Translations under genes and position numbers: made by a program
Assembly (NCBI RefSeq): GCF_030408675.1
Contig: NZ_CP047200.1
Location: 1,984,001-2,048,000, forward strand
Origin: Corynebacterium durum
GTDB taxonomy: Bacteria; Actinomycetota; Actinomycetes; Mycobacteriales; Mycobacteriaceae
DNA: 64,000 nt
Direction of reading: 5' to 3'
Shown here: one piece after another, positions 8,415 through 17,258 of the stretch
Numbering within the stretch: the first letter of the stretch is position 1
Layout of the letters: each line of letters opens with the position of its first letter
The notes under the pieces: model-generated
Databases searched by the model: none
Told to the model about the DNA's origin: nothing
Seen by the model: only the letters and a program-made list of their open reading frames with translations

Positions 8415-9057
8415 TGTTGAGCTGCCCGTCGCCGGAATCATCCCCTTCTCCGCCACCGACTGGCCCGGCAAACTCACCTGCACCATCTTCACTCAAGGCT
8501 GCATGTGGACCTGCACCTACTGCCACAACCCCACGCTGCAACCCATCACCCCGGGCGAGCACGCCTTCACTGCAGTAGTGGACCTGCTTGGCCAGCGGCG
8601 CGGGCTTATCGACGCCCTGGTCATCAGCGGTGGCGAACCCACACTCCACCACGGGCTTGGGAACGCCATCGCCGCCACCCATCGCATCGGATTCCCTGTG
8701 GGCCTCCACACCTGTGGGTACGCGCCGGGGCGGCTGGACGTGTTGTTAGAACGCGAAGAGACCCGCCCTGATTGGGTGGGTCTAGACATCAAAGCACTCC
8801 CCAGCGACATGCTCGCCGTCACCGGGTGCTCCCCGCGCGCCGCGACTGGGAGCTGGCAATCCCTCCGATTGCTTGCCGACGCCCGCGATCGCCTAGGCCT
8901 TGACCTGCAGGTACGCACCACCATCTGGCCGGATTCCATTCTTGAACACCACCTCGACGATGTGCGCGCCGCCGTAGCAGGTTATGGGTGCGAGTTGGTG
9001 GTGCAATATGCCCGGGGCGTCAACGAGCGCGGGGAATATTACGCAAACCTGTTTTAG
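8377..9057 (+). CDS. nrdG: Anaerobic ribonucleotide reductase activating protein (radical SAM)
   Basis: 226 residues. Radical-SAM activase that installs the glycyl radical on NrdD. Start at the ATG 5-7 nt after AAAAAAGGAG, inside the nrdD 3' end. The cluster motif is GCMWTCTYC (CxxxCxxC), followed by 'VISGGEPTLH' (SAM-binding GGE), 'HTCGYAPG' and 'VGLDIKALP'. It is longer than E. coli NrdG and resembles the NrdG2/PflA-like group common in actinobacteria. The stop codon overlaps that of the convergent heme oxygenase gene by 4 nt. Confidence 0.92.
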   Translation: MNAPTSANPAGCDVELPVAGIIPFSATDWPGKLTCTIFTQGCMWTCTYCHNPTLQPITPGEHAFTAVVDLLGQRRGLIDALVISGGEPTLHHGLGNAIAATHRIGFPVGLHTCGYAPGRLDVLLEREETRPDWVGLDIKALPSDMLAVTGCSPRAATGSWQSLRLLADARDRLGLDLQVRTTIWPDSILEHHLDDVRAAVAGYGCELVVQYARGVNERGEYYANLF

Positions 9058-9707
9058 CGGGCGCCGAGAGCGTTGAAAAGATTCAGGTTAAGCAGGAATG
9101 CGTCGGTGGCTTCGGCGAGGAGACGTTCGCGGTCCGCGGCGTCGATAGGCAGTGCATCGAGAGCGGCGCGGTAGTTGTCCTTGTAGGGCTTGGTCTTGGG
9201 GATTTCGGCGAAGCGGTAGAAGGTGACACACTCGTCGGAAACGCCGTAATGGCGCTGCATCATGCGGCCGATAACCTGGCCGCCAGACAGGTCACCCAGG
9301 TAGCGCACGTAGTGGTGCGCAAGCAGGCGAGCCACATCCTTGGTCTCTTCGATGTCATTGAGGCGTGCAATGTACTCGGCTGTGGCGGGCAGCGGGGTCA
9401 CGGTGGTGCGCCATTCGGTGGAGCCGTGGAGATGGTCGAGATCATGCTCCAGGGCGTTCACTCGTTCCAGGGCGGGGTCAACAATTCCAGATGCCAGCGG
9501 GTGGTCAGCAACGGCGCGGGCGGCGTCTTCCAGCGCGGAGTAGAACAGCCAGGATTGCTCTTGCAGCGCGATGAAGTCGGCAACACTGAGTTTGCCTGCA
9601 AGCAGATCATCCATGAACACGGAGTGTTCGGCTTTGTCGTGGGCTTCAGCTGTGGAGGTTTTGAGCGCTGCGGACAGGGACTCACGGGTATCAGTGGCTG
9701 TAGTCAT
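9054..9707 (-). CDS. hmuO: Heme oxygenase, HmuO-like
   Basis: 217 residues, cytosolic enzyme that opens heme to biliverdin, CO and iron to obtain iron from host heme. The proximal histidine lies in 'TAEAHDKAEHS' (His23, matching His20 of C. diphtheriae HmuO) and the flexible distal helix is 'YLGDLSGGQVIGRMMQRHYG'. Length and overall pattern match HmuO closely. Start ATG follows AAGGAAAAACC. A DtxR-like box about 85-100 nt upstream suggests iron repression. Convergent with nrdG (4-nt overlap). Confidence 0.94.
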   Translation of the reverse strand: MTTATDTRESLSAALKTSTAEAHDKAEHSVFMDDLLAGKLSVADFIALQEQSWLFYSALEDAARAVADHPLASGIVDPALERVNALEHDLDHLHGSTEWRTTVTPLPATAEYIARLNDIEETKDVARLLAHHYVRYLGDLSGGQVIGRMMQRHYGVSDECVTFYRFAEIPKTKPYKDNYRAALDALPIDAADRERLLAEATDAFLLNLNLFNALGAR

Positions 9708-9789
9708 GGTTTTTCCTTCTCGTGTGACTCAATATGAGGAGCCATAACGGTGCACCATTCCCGCGTCTGGCTTGCACCTTTTATTTAAC

Positions 9790-9808
9790 TAAGGGTACCC
9801 ATACCTAC
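9790..9808 (-). promoter_or_regulatory. Candidate DtxR box upstream of hmuO
   Basis: Read on the minus strand it is GTAGGTATGGGTACCCTTA, which matches the DtxR consensus TTAGGTTAGSCTAACCTAA at about 13 of 19 positions, including the AGGT and inner GG/TA core. It is the only such site in the 169-nt spacer and hmuO of C. diphtheriae is known to be DtxR-controlled. Functional binding is inference. Confidence 0.5.
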
Positions 9809-9876
9809 ACATCAATCTTAGGAATGATTCCTGCTAACCAACCGGCTAGAACCTGGATACACCCCTCGCCTAGCCA

Positions 9877-12800
9877 TCAAGGTTCGAAGGTTTTCTCGCC
9901 CCAGAACACCTCATCAACCACCTGGCGGGCACGGCGTGTAACTTTCAGATAGTTTTCCAAAAACTCCTGGTATTCCGTAGGATCCCAGCCAGCAGCACCC
10001 GCCACCTGAGCCAAATGCGGACCCGGCGGTGGCAGCTGATCCGTACGCTTACCGCGTACCAACACCAACGCATTGCGCGCATCCGTGGCCGTCAACCACG
10101 CGGTCCGTAAAATCTGTACCTTCTCCGGGTCAACGAGCTTGTGGTATTCAATCACGTCCAGACATTCCAGCGTGGACGTGTTGTGCAGTTCCGGCACCTC
10201 ATGGGCGTGCAAGAGAATCAGCAGCTGCACTGTCCATTCAATATCCGTCAAAGCGCCGCGCCCAAGTTTGGTGTGGGTGTTACGGTCCGCGCCGCGAGGC
10301 AGCCTTTCGTTATCCACTCGGGCCTTCATCCGTCGCACTTCGCGCACCAGCTCTGGGGAGGCACCATCGGCCGGGTAGCGGAACGAATCAATCGCTGCGA
10401 GGAACTTCAGCCCCACGTCCTTATCGCCAGCGATGTGTGTGGCACGCAGCAGCGCCTGAATTTCCCAGGTCTCACCCCACTTTTCGTAGTAACGAACATA
10501 CGAGTCGATAGTGCGCACCACGGCACCCGAACGGCCTTCCGGGCGCAAGCCCAAATCCACCTCCAACGGCGGATCACCACTGGGTTTGGAAAGCCTGCGA
10601 CGCATCCTGTCGCACACACCAATCGACCAGCGCACGGCCTCATTGTCGTCCACGCCTGGCGCGGGTTCGCACACAAACATCACGTCCGCGTCGGAGCCGT
10701 AGCCCAGCTCAGCGCCGCCGAGGCGGCCCATGCCGATTACGGCGATGCGCGCCGGAGCTTCCTGCATCGCTCCCTCTGCGCTTCCTTCACGCCCACTCTC
10801 CACAGAGGCGCGTATCTCCGCAGCCAGAGCGGCCTCCAGCACGGCATCCCACACAAAGGAGAGACTGCGGCACACCTGCTGCACATCCATCATGTCGAGT
10901 AGGTCAGCGGCGGCAACACGGGCGAGTTCAGCGCGACGAAGGGACCGCGCCACGGTGATGGCACGGTCGGGGTCTTTATGCCGGGAGACGCTGGCGCACA
11001 GGGAGGAGGACACGGTGGTGGGCGATGCGTCCAAGAGTTTCGGGCCGCGCGCGCCATCACCCAGGAGCTTCACAGAGTCGGGGGTGGCGATGATCAGGTC
11101 GGACACGTAGGGGGAATTCCCCAGGATTTTCATCAGGCGCTGCCCCACCACGCCCTCATCGCGCAGCATGCGAAGGAACCATTGGCGGTCATTCGCGGCG
11201 TCGGAAAGCTTGCGGTAGTTGAGCAGACCGGCATCGGGATCGGCAGTCTGGGAAAGCCATTCCATGAGGGTGGGCAGCAGCATCGCCTGGATGCGGGCTT
11301 TGCGGGTGGTCCCAGAGGCCAAGGCGATCAGGTGCTCGTAGGCGCGGTCCGGGTAGTAGTAGCCCAGCGCAGCGAGCTGGCGTTTTGCCGATTCGGCGGA
11401 AAGACGCAGCGTTTCCACCGGCAGGTTGACCACGGAGTTCAGCAGTGGCCGGAAGAAGAGCTTGGCGTGAAGCTGCGCAACTTGGCGGCGGACTTTGCGG
11501 TATTCGCTGGCCAGCGCCTCTGCGGAGGTGCCGTCGCCAACACCCATGATCCCGGCGGTGCGGGCCAGCCAGCGGAGACTGGTTTTGTCGTCCTCGGTGG
11601 GCATGGTGTGGGTGCGACGGACGCGTTGCAGCTGCAGGCGATGCTCCAGGAGTCGGAGGAATTCGTAGGCGTCTATCAGGGTGGAGCCGTCTTCGCGACC
11701 GACATACCCTGCAGCGATGAGGGCGTGCAATGCGGCAACGGTGGAGCACACGCGGAGGGATTCGTCGCTGCGCCCATGCACCATTTGCAGCAGCTGCACC
11801 GCAAATTCCACGTCGCGGAGGGAGCCGCGCCCGAGTTTCAGTTCACGTTCCAGCAGTTCAGTGGGCACGTTATCAATCACGCGTCGGCGCATTGACTGCA
11901 CGTCTTCCACAAAACTGTCGCGCTGGCTCGCGGTCCACACCATGGGGGTAAGCGCATCAACGTACGCTTCCCCAAGCTCCAGCGATCCTGTCATGGGGCG
12001 GGCTTTGAGCAGTGCCTGGAATTCCCAGGTGTGGGCCCATCGCTTGTAATAGGCCACATGGGATTCCAGGGTGCGCACCAGCGCGCCCTGTTTGCCTTCG
12101 GGACGCAGCGCCGCATCCACCTCGAAGAAGCATTTGCAGCCGATGCGGATCAGCTCACCGGCCACGCGGGTGGCTTTGGTGTCGGCGGGTTCGGCAACAA
12201 AAATAACATCCACGTCGGAAATGTAGTTGAGTTCCTGAGCACCACATTTGCCCATGGCGAGCACCGCCATCTGACATTCATAGTCTTTTTCCCCCCACAC
12301 CACCGCGACGGCAACGGCTAGCGCGGCGGTGAGCGCGGCGTCGGCAAGCGCGGTCAACATTCCCGTGACCTGGTCGAACGGCACCAGGGGCTGGCCGGGG
12401 CGGCGCGGGGATTCCGGGTATGTTCCAGCGAGATCGTGCGCGGCGATGCGCATCAACAGCGTGCGATAGGTGCACTTCAGGGCCTTTTCCGCATCAGCAC
12501 CAGTCAGCCCGGCACGGTAGGTCCCGGGAGTGGTGAGGGTCGCGCTTGCCGACGCATCCAGCGGCATGGCCTGCACACACTCCAGCAACTCGCGCATCAT
12601 CTCGGCGGGAGTGGGCATCGGCTGCGCCAACAGCCGCCACAACCCCGGGTTCGCAGCCAGGTGATCCCCCATCGCCGTGGACGCCCCCACAAGGGACAAC
12701 AGCCGCACACGAAACGCCACGTCAGAGCGGATAGCGGCATCAAAATCCGCGTATTCTTTACCGTCAGCATAGTCACCACTTGTCAGCTGGTCACGCAGAC

Positions 12801-12978
12801 GGATCAACGTATTCAGCGCAAGATCCGGGTCGCCAGCCCCCGACAGCGCCCACAACAACTCCACCGACTGGCTATTAAGCCAACCAAGCTCCTCCAGGTC
12901 CGCCTTGGCTGTAGGGCTATTGAACCCCAATCCCCCCAACGTGGGCATGGGTCTGCGGGTGGTTCGTGACGTGGGCAT
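9877..12978 (-). CDS. glnE: Bifunctional glutamine synthetase adenylyltransferase/deadenylylase
   Basis: About 1033 residues, close to the C. glutamicum length. Adenylylates and deadenylylates glutamine synthetase I. Two nucleotidyltransferase domains are seen: 'MAVLAMGKCGAQELNYISDVDVIF' near residue 235 and 'IAVIGMGRLGGAELGYGSDADVMF' near residue 750, each with the G-K/R-xG..E..SDxDxxF pattern, separated by the helical R-like region and ending with 'VFWGEKTFEP'. Start at the ATG 12976-12978 because AGGA lies 10 nt before it; an ATG three codons earlier sits too close. It follows glnA2 by 46 nt and is surely co-transcribed. Confidence 0.93.
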   Translation of the reverse strand: MPTSRTTRRPMPTLGGLGFNSPTAKADLEELGWLNSQSVELLWALSGAGDPDLALNTLIRLRDQLTSGDYADGKEYADFDAAIRSDVAFRVRLLSLVGASTAMGDHLAANPGLWRLLAQPMPTPAEMMRELLECVQAMPLDASASATLTTPGTYRAGLTGADAEKALKCTYRTLLMRIAAHDLAGTYPESPRRPGQPLVPFDQVTGMLTALADAALTAALAVAVAVVWGEKDYECQMAVLAMGKCGAQELNYISDVDVIFVAEPADTKATRVAGELIRIGCKCFFEVDAALRPEGKQGALVRTLESHVAYYKRWAHTWEFQALLKARPMTGSLELGEAYVDALTPMVWTASQRDSFVEDVQSMRRRVIDNVPTELLERELKLGRGSLRDVEFAVQLLQMVHGRSDESLRVCSTVAALHALIAAGYVGREDGSTLIDAYEFLRLLEHRLQLQRVRRTHTMPTEDDKTSLRWLARTAGIMGVGDGTSAEALASEYRKVRRQVAQLHAKLFFRPLLNSVVNLPVETLRLSAESAKRQLAALGYYYPDRAYEHLIALASGTTRKARIQAMLLPTLMEWLSQTADPDAGLLNYRKLSDAANDRQWFLRMLRDEGVVGQRLMKILGNSPYVSDLIIATPDSVKLLGDGARGPKLLDASPTTVSSSLCASVSRHKDPDRAITVARSLRRAELARVAAADLLDMMDVQQVCRSLSFVWDAVLEAALAAEIRASVESGREGSAEGAMQEAPARIAVIGMGRLGGAELGYGSDADVMFVCEPAPGVDDNEAVRWSIGVCDRMRRRLSKPSGDPPLEVDLGLRPEGRSGAVVRTIDSYVRYYEKWGETWEIQALLRATHIAGDKDVGLKFLAAIDSFRYPADGASPELVREVRRMKARVDNERLPRGADRNTHTKLGRGALTDIEWTVQLLILLHAHEVPELHNTSTLECLDVIEYHKLVDPEKVQILRTAWLTATDARNALVLVRGKRTDQLPPPGPHLAQVAGAAGWDPTEYQEFLENYLKVTRRARQVVDEVFWGEKTFEP

Positions 12979-13024
12979 GCTGCACATTTCCTGCGCTCTT
13001 TCCCGGTAGTTTCCCAGTAGTTTT

Positions 13025-14365
13025 CTAGTAGTCCAGTGTGGTGCGCAGCTCCCAAGAGGAGATTTGCGCCTGATAGTCGTGCCACTCCCGCCACTTATTG
13101 CGCAGGAAATACTCAAACACGTGCTCACCCAGGGTGTCGGCAACCAGTTCGGAGCCCTCCATCAACCGCAGCGCATGGTCCAGGCTGCCCGGCAAATCCT
13201 GGTACCCCAAGGCGAGGCGTTCGCGCCGGGTGAGCTTGGAAATGTCCTCTTCAGCAGGCTCGGTGAGCTCATAGCCTTCCCGGACACCTTTCAGCCCGGC
13301 GGCAAGAATCACTGCATAAGCCAGGTAGGGGTTGCAGGCGGAGTCAGGGCTGCGCACCTCAACGCGCCGGGAAGATCCCTTACCCAGGCGGTAGGTGGGC
13401 ACACGCACCAGCGCCGAACTGTTGGACACTCCCCACGTGGCGGCGCGGGGCGCCTCGTTGCCGAACATGATGCGTTTGTAGGAATTCACCCATTGGTTGG
13501 TGATCGCCGTGAACTCGGGGGCATGCCGCAAAATACCGGCGATGAACTGCCGCGCCGTGGTGGACAGGCTGAACTCATCATCGGGATCGTGGAAGGCGTT
13601 GCTATCGCCCTCGAACAGGGAAATATGGGTGTGCATGGCGCTGCCTGCGTAGCCTGCAAAGGGTTTGGGCATGAATGTGGCCCGCACCCCGTTTTTCAAC
13701 GCCACCTTTTTGATCAGATAGCGGAAGGTCATGATGTTATCGGCCATGGTCAGGGCGTCAGCAAAGCGCAGGTCTATCTCCTGCTGGCCGGGGGCGGTTT
13801 CGTGGTGGCTGAACTCAACGGAAATGCCCATGTCTTCTAGCGCGGAGATGGCATCAAAGCGGAAATGCGGGGCCTTGTCCGTCACCGCTTGATCAAAGTA
13901 GCCGCCATTATCCGTAGGCGTTGGGGGCTGCCCCTGGGTGTTAATCGAATCTACCAGGAAAAACTCGATCTCAGGATGGACGTAGCAGGTGAAACCATCG
14001 CTCGCGGCCGAGGCCAACTGTCTGCGCAGCACCTGGCGGGGGTCAGCAAAGGAGGGCTGTCCGTCCGGCATGGTGATGTCGCAAAACATGCGGGCAATGC
14101 TGCGGTCCGTGCCGTTTTGCTCAAAGGGCATCAACTGGAACGTTGATGGATCAGGAAGCGCAATAGTATCGGACTCGGATATGCGCGAAAAACTCTCAAT
14201 AGCCGAGCCGTCGAACCCAATGCCCTCCCCGAAGGCGTTTTCCAGCTCAGCAGGCACCACCGCCACCGACTTTAAATAACCCAGAATGTCGGTGAACCAC
14301 AGCCGTACAAAACGGATGTCACGTTCCTCGACGGTACGAAGCACAAATTCCTGTTGGCTGTTCAT
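13025..14365 (-). CDS. glnA2: Glutamine synthetase, GlnA2-type
   Basis: 446 residues, the length of corynebacterial GlnA2 (GlnA1 is near 470-480). Catalyses ATP-dependent glutamate plus ammonia to glutamine. Visible: 'GIGFDGSAIESFSRI', 'VHPEIEFFLVD', 'EFSHHETAPGQQEIDLRF', 'MPKPFAGYAGSAMHTHISL', 'NSYKRI..GNEAPRAATWGVSNSSALVRVP' and 'RVEVRSPDSACNPYLAYAVIL'. The C-terminal region has LGYQDLP, not the NLYxLP context of the adenylylated tyrosine of GSI-beta, so it is probably not a GlnE target although the two genes form an operon. Start ATG gives the usual MNSQQEFVLRTVEERD N-terminus. Confidence 0.92.
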   Translation of the reverse strand: MNSQQEFVLRTVEERDIRFVRLWFTDILGYLKSVAVVPAELENAFGEGIGFDGSAIESFSRISESDTIALPDPSTFQLMPFEQNGTDRSIARMFCDITMPDGQPSFADPRQVLRRQLASAASDGFTCYVHPEIEFFLVDSINTQGQPPTPTDNGGYFDQAVTDKAPHFRFDAISALEDMGISVEFSHHETAPGQQEIDLRFADALTMADNIMTFRYLIKKVALKNGVRATFMPKPFAGYAGSAMHTHISLFEGDSNAFHDPDDEFSLSTTARQFIAGILRHAPEFTAITNQWVNSYKRIMFGNEAPRAATWGVSNSSALVRVPTYRLGKGSSRRVEVRSPDSACNPYLAYAVILAAGLKGVREGYELTEPAEEDISKLTRRERLALGYQDLPGSLDHALRLMEGSELVADTLGEHVFEYFLRNKWREWHDYQAQISSWELRTTLDY

Positions 14366-14446
14366 TCTTACAAATCTACCGCGCGCACCCGACTCGCCGT
14401 GGACACACGGTTGGTGACAGGTAAAAAATAGTGACACACTTTAACC

Positions 14447-15298
14447 ATGAATTCAGACACCGGCTCCACCCCCGCCACGCCCCCGACTCCAGCAACCCCC
14501 ACCAAACCCGTGCGCATTTCCGACCTGCTGTCGTGGAAAGCCGAGGGCTCAAAATGGGCGATGCTTACCGCCTACGATTACTCCACCGCTCAGGCGATGT
14601 CCCAAGCAGATATTCCGGTTCTTCTGGTTGGGGACTCCGCCGCGAACGTCATCTACGGTTACAAGACCACCACGGAAGTATCGCTGGACGAAATGATTCC
14701 GCTGGCCCGGGGCGTCGTCAGGGGCGCCGGAAAGGCACTGGTGGTGGCAGACCTCCCATTTGGTACTTATGAGGCATCCGACGAGCAGGCGGTACTGAGC
14801 GCCGCCCGGATGATGCGGGAATCCGGTGCCCACGCCGTCAAAATAGAAGGTGGTGTGCGCATTGCCCCCCGCATTCGCGCGCTGGTGGACGCAGGCATTC
14901 CCGTGATGGCGCACATTGGGTTCACCCCGCAATCGGTGCACAGCCTCTCCGGATTTAAGGTCCAAGGCCGCGCGGGCGGCGCTGATGCCCTGCGTGCCGA
15001 CGCCCGCGCCGTCGCCGAAGCGGGTGCCTTCGCCGTGGTCCTGGAGATGGTGCCCGCCGACCTCGCCGCAGAAGTGACGCGCGACCTACCCATTCCCACC
15101 ATCGGCATCGGCGCCGGCCGGGAGACAGACGCCCAGGTGCTGGTGTGGCAGGACATGGTGGAGCTGCCCGCCGGTGGCTTCGCGCCTAAGTTTGTCCGCC
15201 GATTCGGTGCCATTGGTGCCGCGCTTACCGACGCCGCGCGGGACTACCGCGACGCCGTAGCCAGTGGGGACTTTCCCGGCGAGGAGCACGCCTACTAA
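14447..15298 (+). CDS. panB: 3-methyl-2-oxobutanoate hydroxymethyltransferase
   Basis: 283 residues; first step of pantothenate synthesis (ketopantoate from alpha-ketoisovalerate and methylene-THF). After a Pro/Thr-rich extension of ~20 residues come '[40 protein letters not shown]', '[18 protein letters not shown]', 'HAVKIEGG', '[25 protein letters not shown]' and '[21 protein letters not shown]', all PanB hallmarks including Mg-binding Asp and catalytic Glu. Divergent from glnA2. No panC follows. Downstream, GGGTGTTACACCC (15313-15325) is a small inverted repeat without a T-tract. Confidence 0.95.
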   Translation: MNSDTGSTPATPPTPATPTKPVRISDLLSWKAEGSKWAMLTAYDYSTAQAMSQADIPVLLVGDSAANVIYGYKTTTEVSLDEMIPLARGVVRGAGKALVVADLPFGTYEASDEQAVLSAARMMRESGAHAVKIEGGVRIAPRIRALVDAGIPVMAHIGFTPQSVHSLSGFKVQGRAGGADALRADARAVAEAGAFAVVLEMVPADLAAEVTRDLPIPTIGIGAGRETDAQVLVWQDMVELPAGGFAPKFVRRFGAIGAALTDAARDYRDAVASGDFPGEEHAY

Positions 15299-15448
15299 GT
15301 GCGGGGCGGGGTGGGTGTTACACCCGTGTTATCCACCCCATGACAGGCGCTCAGCAATAGAATTGCACCCGAAATATTATTCCTGGTAGCGTAGCCACAA
15401 CTGATCTTTTTCTCAAAAAATATTTCTCTAAAAAACAGGATTATTTAA

Positions 15449-16222
15449 GTGGACATTTGTCGAATCGTCAGCTACCTCAGGACTCATCTCTGGGACGACG
15501 ACGAGCCGACCCTTAGTCGCATCGCCCAGGAACACGGATACAGCGCCTTCCACCTATCGCGCGAATTTAAAAACCAGGCCGGGTACAGCATCCGTGAGTG
15601 CATTGAAGCACTACGCATCCAGCGCGGCATCGAACAGATCATGGACCACGGGATGAGCGTCACGGACAGCGCCCTCGCCGCGGGCTACAGCAGCCTTGGT
15701 ACCTTCTCTAACACGTTCAAAAAACACACCGGTGTGACGGCACGTGACTACCCCAAGGAAGCGTCAAAAGCGCAGGCAGTTTTACAGAAAATTGCCAACC
15801 GGGATGGCCTGCTGGTGCATCGCCAAAGCAAAGTGACCACCAACAACACGCTGTCCGTCTCTACGCATTACCCCGATGGCTACAGCTCCAATGTCACCTG
15901 CGTGGGTCTGTTCCCCACGGCCATCCCCAAGGGCATGCCCGTGGTCGGGGCTGCGCTTGTTGGTCGCACCTCCTGCACCTTCACCAACATCCCGCCCGGC
16001 GAGTATTACTTGCTGGCTTGTGAACTCCGCTACAGCGCCAACCCCGCCCGCGCGCTGCGCGATAACCTGCGCCAGCGCGTGGAACGCAAACTCGCCTTCC
16101 CGAACGACTCCGGTGCCACATTCGCGCTGGACATGCGGCCACCCGCGCCGCAGGACCCGCCCATCACCATGAACTTCCCAATCCTGACGATGCGGCACCT
16201 GCTGAAAAACCGCAATTCATAA
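15449..16222 (+). CDS. AraC-family transcriptional regulator with unusual C-terminal domain
   Basis: 257 residues, GTG start. The N-terminal ~105 residues form an AraC/XylS double helix-turn-helix: 'LSRIAQEHGYSAFHLSREFKNQAGYSIRECIEALRIQRG' and 'VTDSALAAGYSSLGTFSNTFKKHTGVTARDY'. The DNA-binding domain comes first and the effector-like part (110-257) second, reminiscent of Rob/TipA-type layouts, but it does not read as a GyrI domain: it contains 'VGAALVGRTSCTFTNIPPGEYYLLACEL', similar to beta-sandwich segments. It precedes the VOC and DinB genes on the same strand and may regulate them (inference). Confidence 0.8.
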   Translation: MDICRIVSYLRTHLWDDDEPTLSRIAQEHGYSAFHLSREFKNQAGYSIRECIEALRIQRGIEQIMDHGMSVTDSALAAGYSSLGTFSNTFKKHTGVTARDYPKEASKAQAVLQKIANRDGLLVHRQSKVTTNNTLSVSTHYPDGYSSNVTCVGLFPTAIPKGMPVVGAALVGRTSCTFTNIPPGEYYLLACELRYSANPARALRDNLRQRVERKLAFPNDSGATFALDMRPPAPQDPPITMNFPILTMRHLLKNRNS

Positions 16223-16259
16223 TAAGCGGCGCGGCACGGCGTTCAATAGCCTTGGGAGC

Positions 16260-16682
16260 ATGGGAACATTCAATATTTACCTCATGCTACCTGGTACAAC
16301 ACGTGAAGCCTTCGACTTCTACGAAGCACTCTTCGGCGGGCAGCGCACTGCCTTGTTCACCTTTGCGGACATGGCCGCCATGGGCTTGCCCGCCGAAGAC
16401 GAGCAAGCCGATCTGATTGCCCACACAGCCCTCGAACTACCCAACATGACACTGATGGGCAGCGACAGCACCAGCCCCATCACCCCTTCCACCAACCAAT
16501 CCCCCGTACTGCTGCACCACTTCACCGACACACGCGAGGATGCCGACCGCATCTTTGCCGCCCTCGCCGAGGGTGGCACCATCATCCGCCCGATTGTCGA
16601 CGCCCCGTACGGCTACTACGACGGCAGCTGCATCGACCGCTTCGGCATCGCCTGGAACATCATGTACGAACACGAAACATAG
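16260..16682 (+). CDS. PhnB-like VOC (glyoxalase-fold) protein
   Basis: 140 residues. Matches the PhnB / 3-demethylubiquinone methyltransferase-like branch of the VOC superfamily: 'YLMLPGTTREAFDFYEALFGG' at the N-terminus, 'HTALELPNMTLMGSD' and a C-terminal 'YGYYDGSCIDRFGIAWNIMYE' (family pattern W.....G.WGF.WMI). Metal-binding residues are only partly kept, as usual in PhnB proteins, whose reactions are mostly unknown. Starts 37 nt after the AraC gene and 21 nt before the DinB gene. Confidence 0.78.
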   Translation: MGTFNIYLMLPGTTREAFDFYEALFGGQRTALFTFADMAAMGLPAEDEQADLIAHTALELPNMTLMGSDSTSPITPSTNQSPVLLHHFTDTREDADRIFAALAEGGTIIRPIVDAPYGYYDGSCIDRFGIAWNIMYEHET

Positions 16683-16703
16683 ACCCAGGTAGGCTGGGAA
16701 GGC

Positions 16704-17213
16704 ATGTCAGAGTACTTAGGTGACCTTTTAGCAGACGCAGCGCAACGAAGCAGAGACGTCTTCCACGACGTGCTTTCCCAAGTGACACCCGAGCAAGCCA
16801 ACTGGCGGCCCGCCCAGAATGCCAACTCCATCGCCTGGCTGGCGTGGCACACCGCCCGTGAGCAGGACCTACAGATCGCGGCGCTCGCGGGAACCCCCGA
16901 GGTCTGGACCTCACAGGGCTGGGTGGACCGTTTCAACCTTGACCTGCCGCGCAACTCAATGGGCTACAGCCACACCCCCGAGGAGGCCGCCCGCGTGCAC
17001 GTCACCGACCTGTCCTTGCTGCTCGGATACCTGGACCAGGCCACCGAGGCGACCATCGCCTACGTTCGCAGCCTCACCCCCGATGTGCTCAACGATGTCA
17101 TTGATACGCACTGGACCCCACACGTCACCCGTGGTGTGCGGGTGGTCAGCATCATTGATGACGCCGCCCAGCACGCCGGGCAAGCCGCCTACATTCACGG
17201 AATGCTGGGATAG
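16704..17213 (+). CDS. DinB-like (DUF664) four-helix protein, possible mycothiol-dependent transferase
   Basis: 169 residues. The DinB-fold triad is visible as His in 'IAWLAWHTAREQDLQIA', His in 'DDAAQHAGQAAYIHGML' and the following His, the usual metal-binding set. Actinobacterial members include mycothiol S-transferases acting on electrophiles, but substrates are seldom known. Likely co-transcribed with the preceding VOC gene, also a family tied to thiol detoxification. Function is inference from family and neighbours. Confidence 0.75.
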   Translation: MSEYLGDLLADAAQRSRDVFHDVLSQVTPEQANWRPAQNANSIAWLAWHTAREQDLQIAALAGTPEVWTSQGWVDRFNLDLPRNSMGYSHTPEEAARVHVTDLSLLLGYLDQATEATIAYVRSLTPDVLNDVIDTHWTPHVTRGVRVVSIIDDAAQHAGQAAYIHGMLG

Positions 17214-17258
17214 CCACAAAACCGCCCCTGCCTGCAGAAAAACTGGTAAACAGGGGTT

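Noticed and set aside
15313..15325. panB terminator GGGTGTTACACCC
   Set aside because: Short stem with no T-tract on either side; not called as a terminator.
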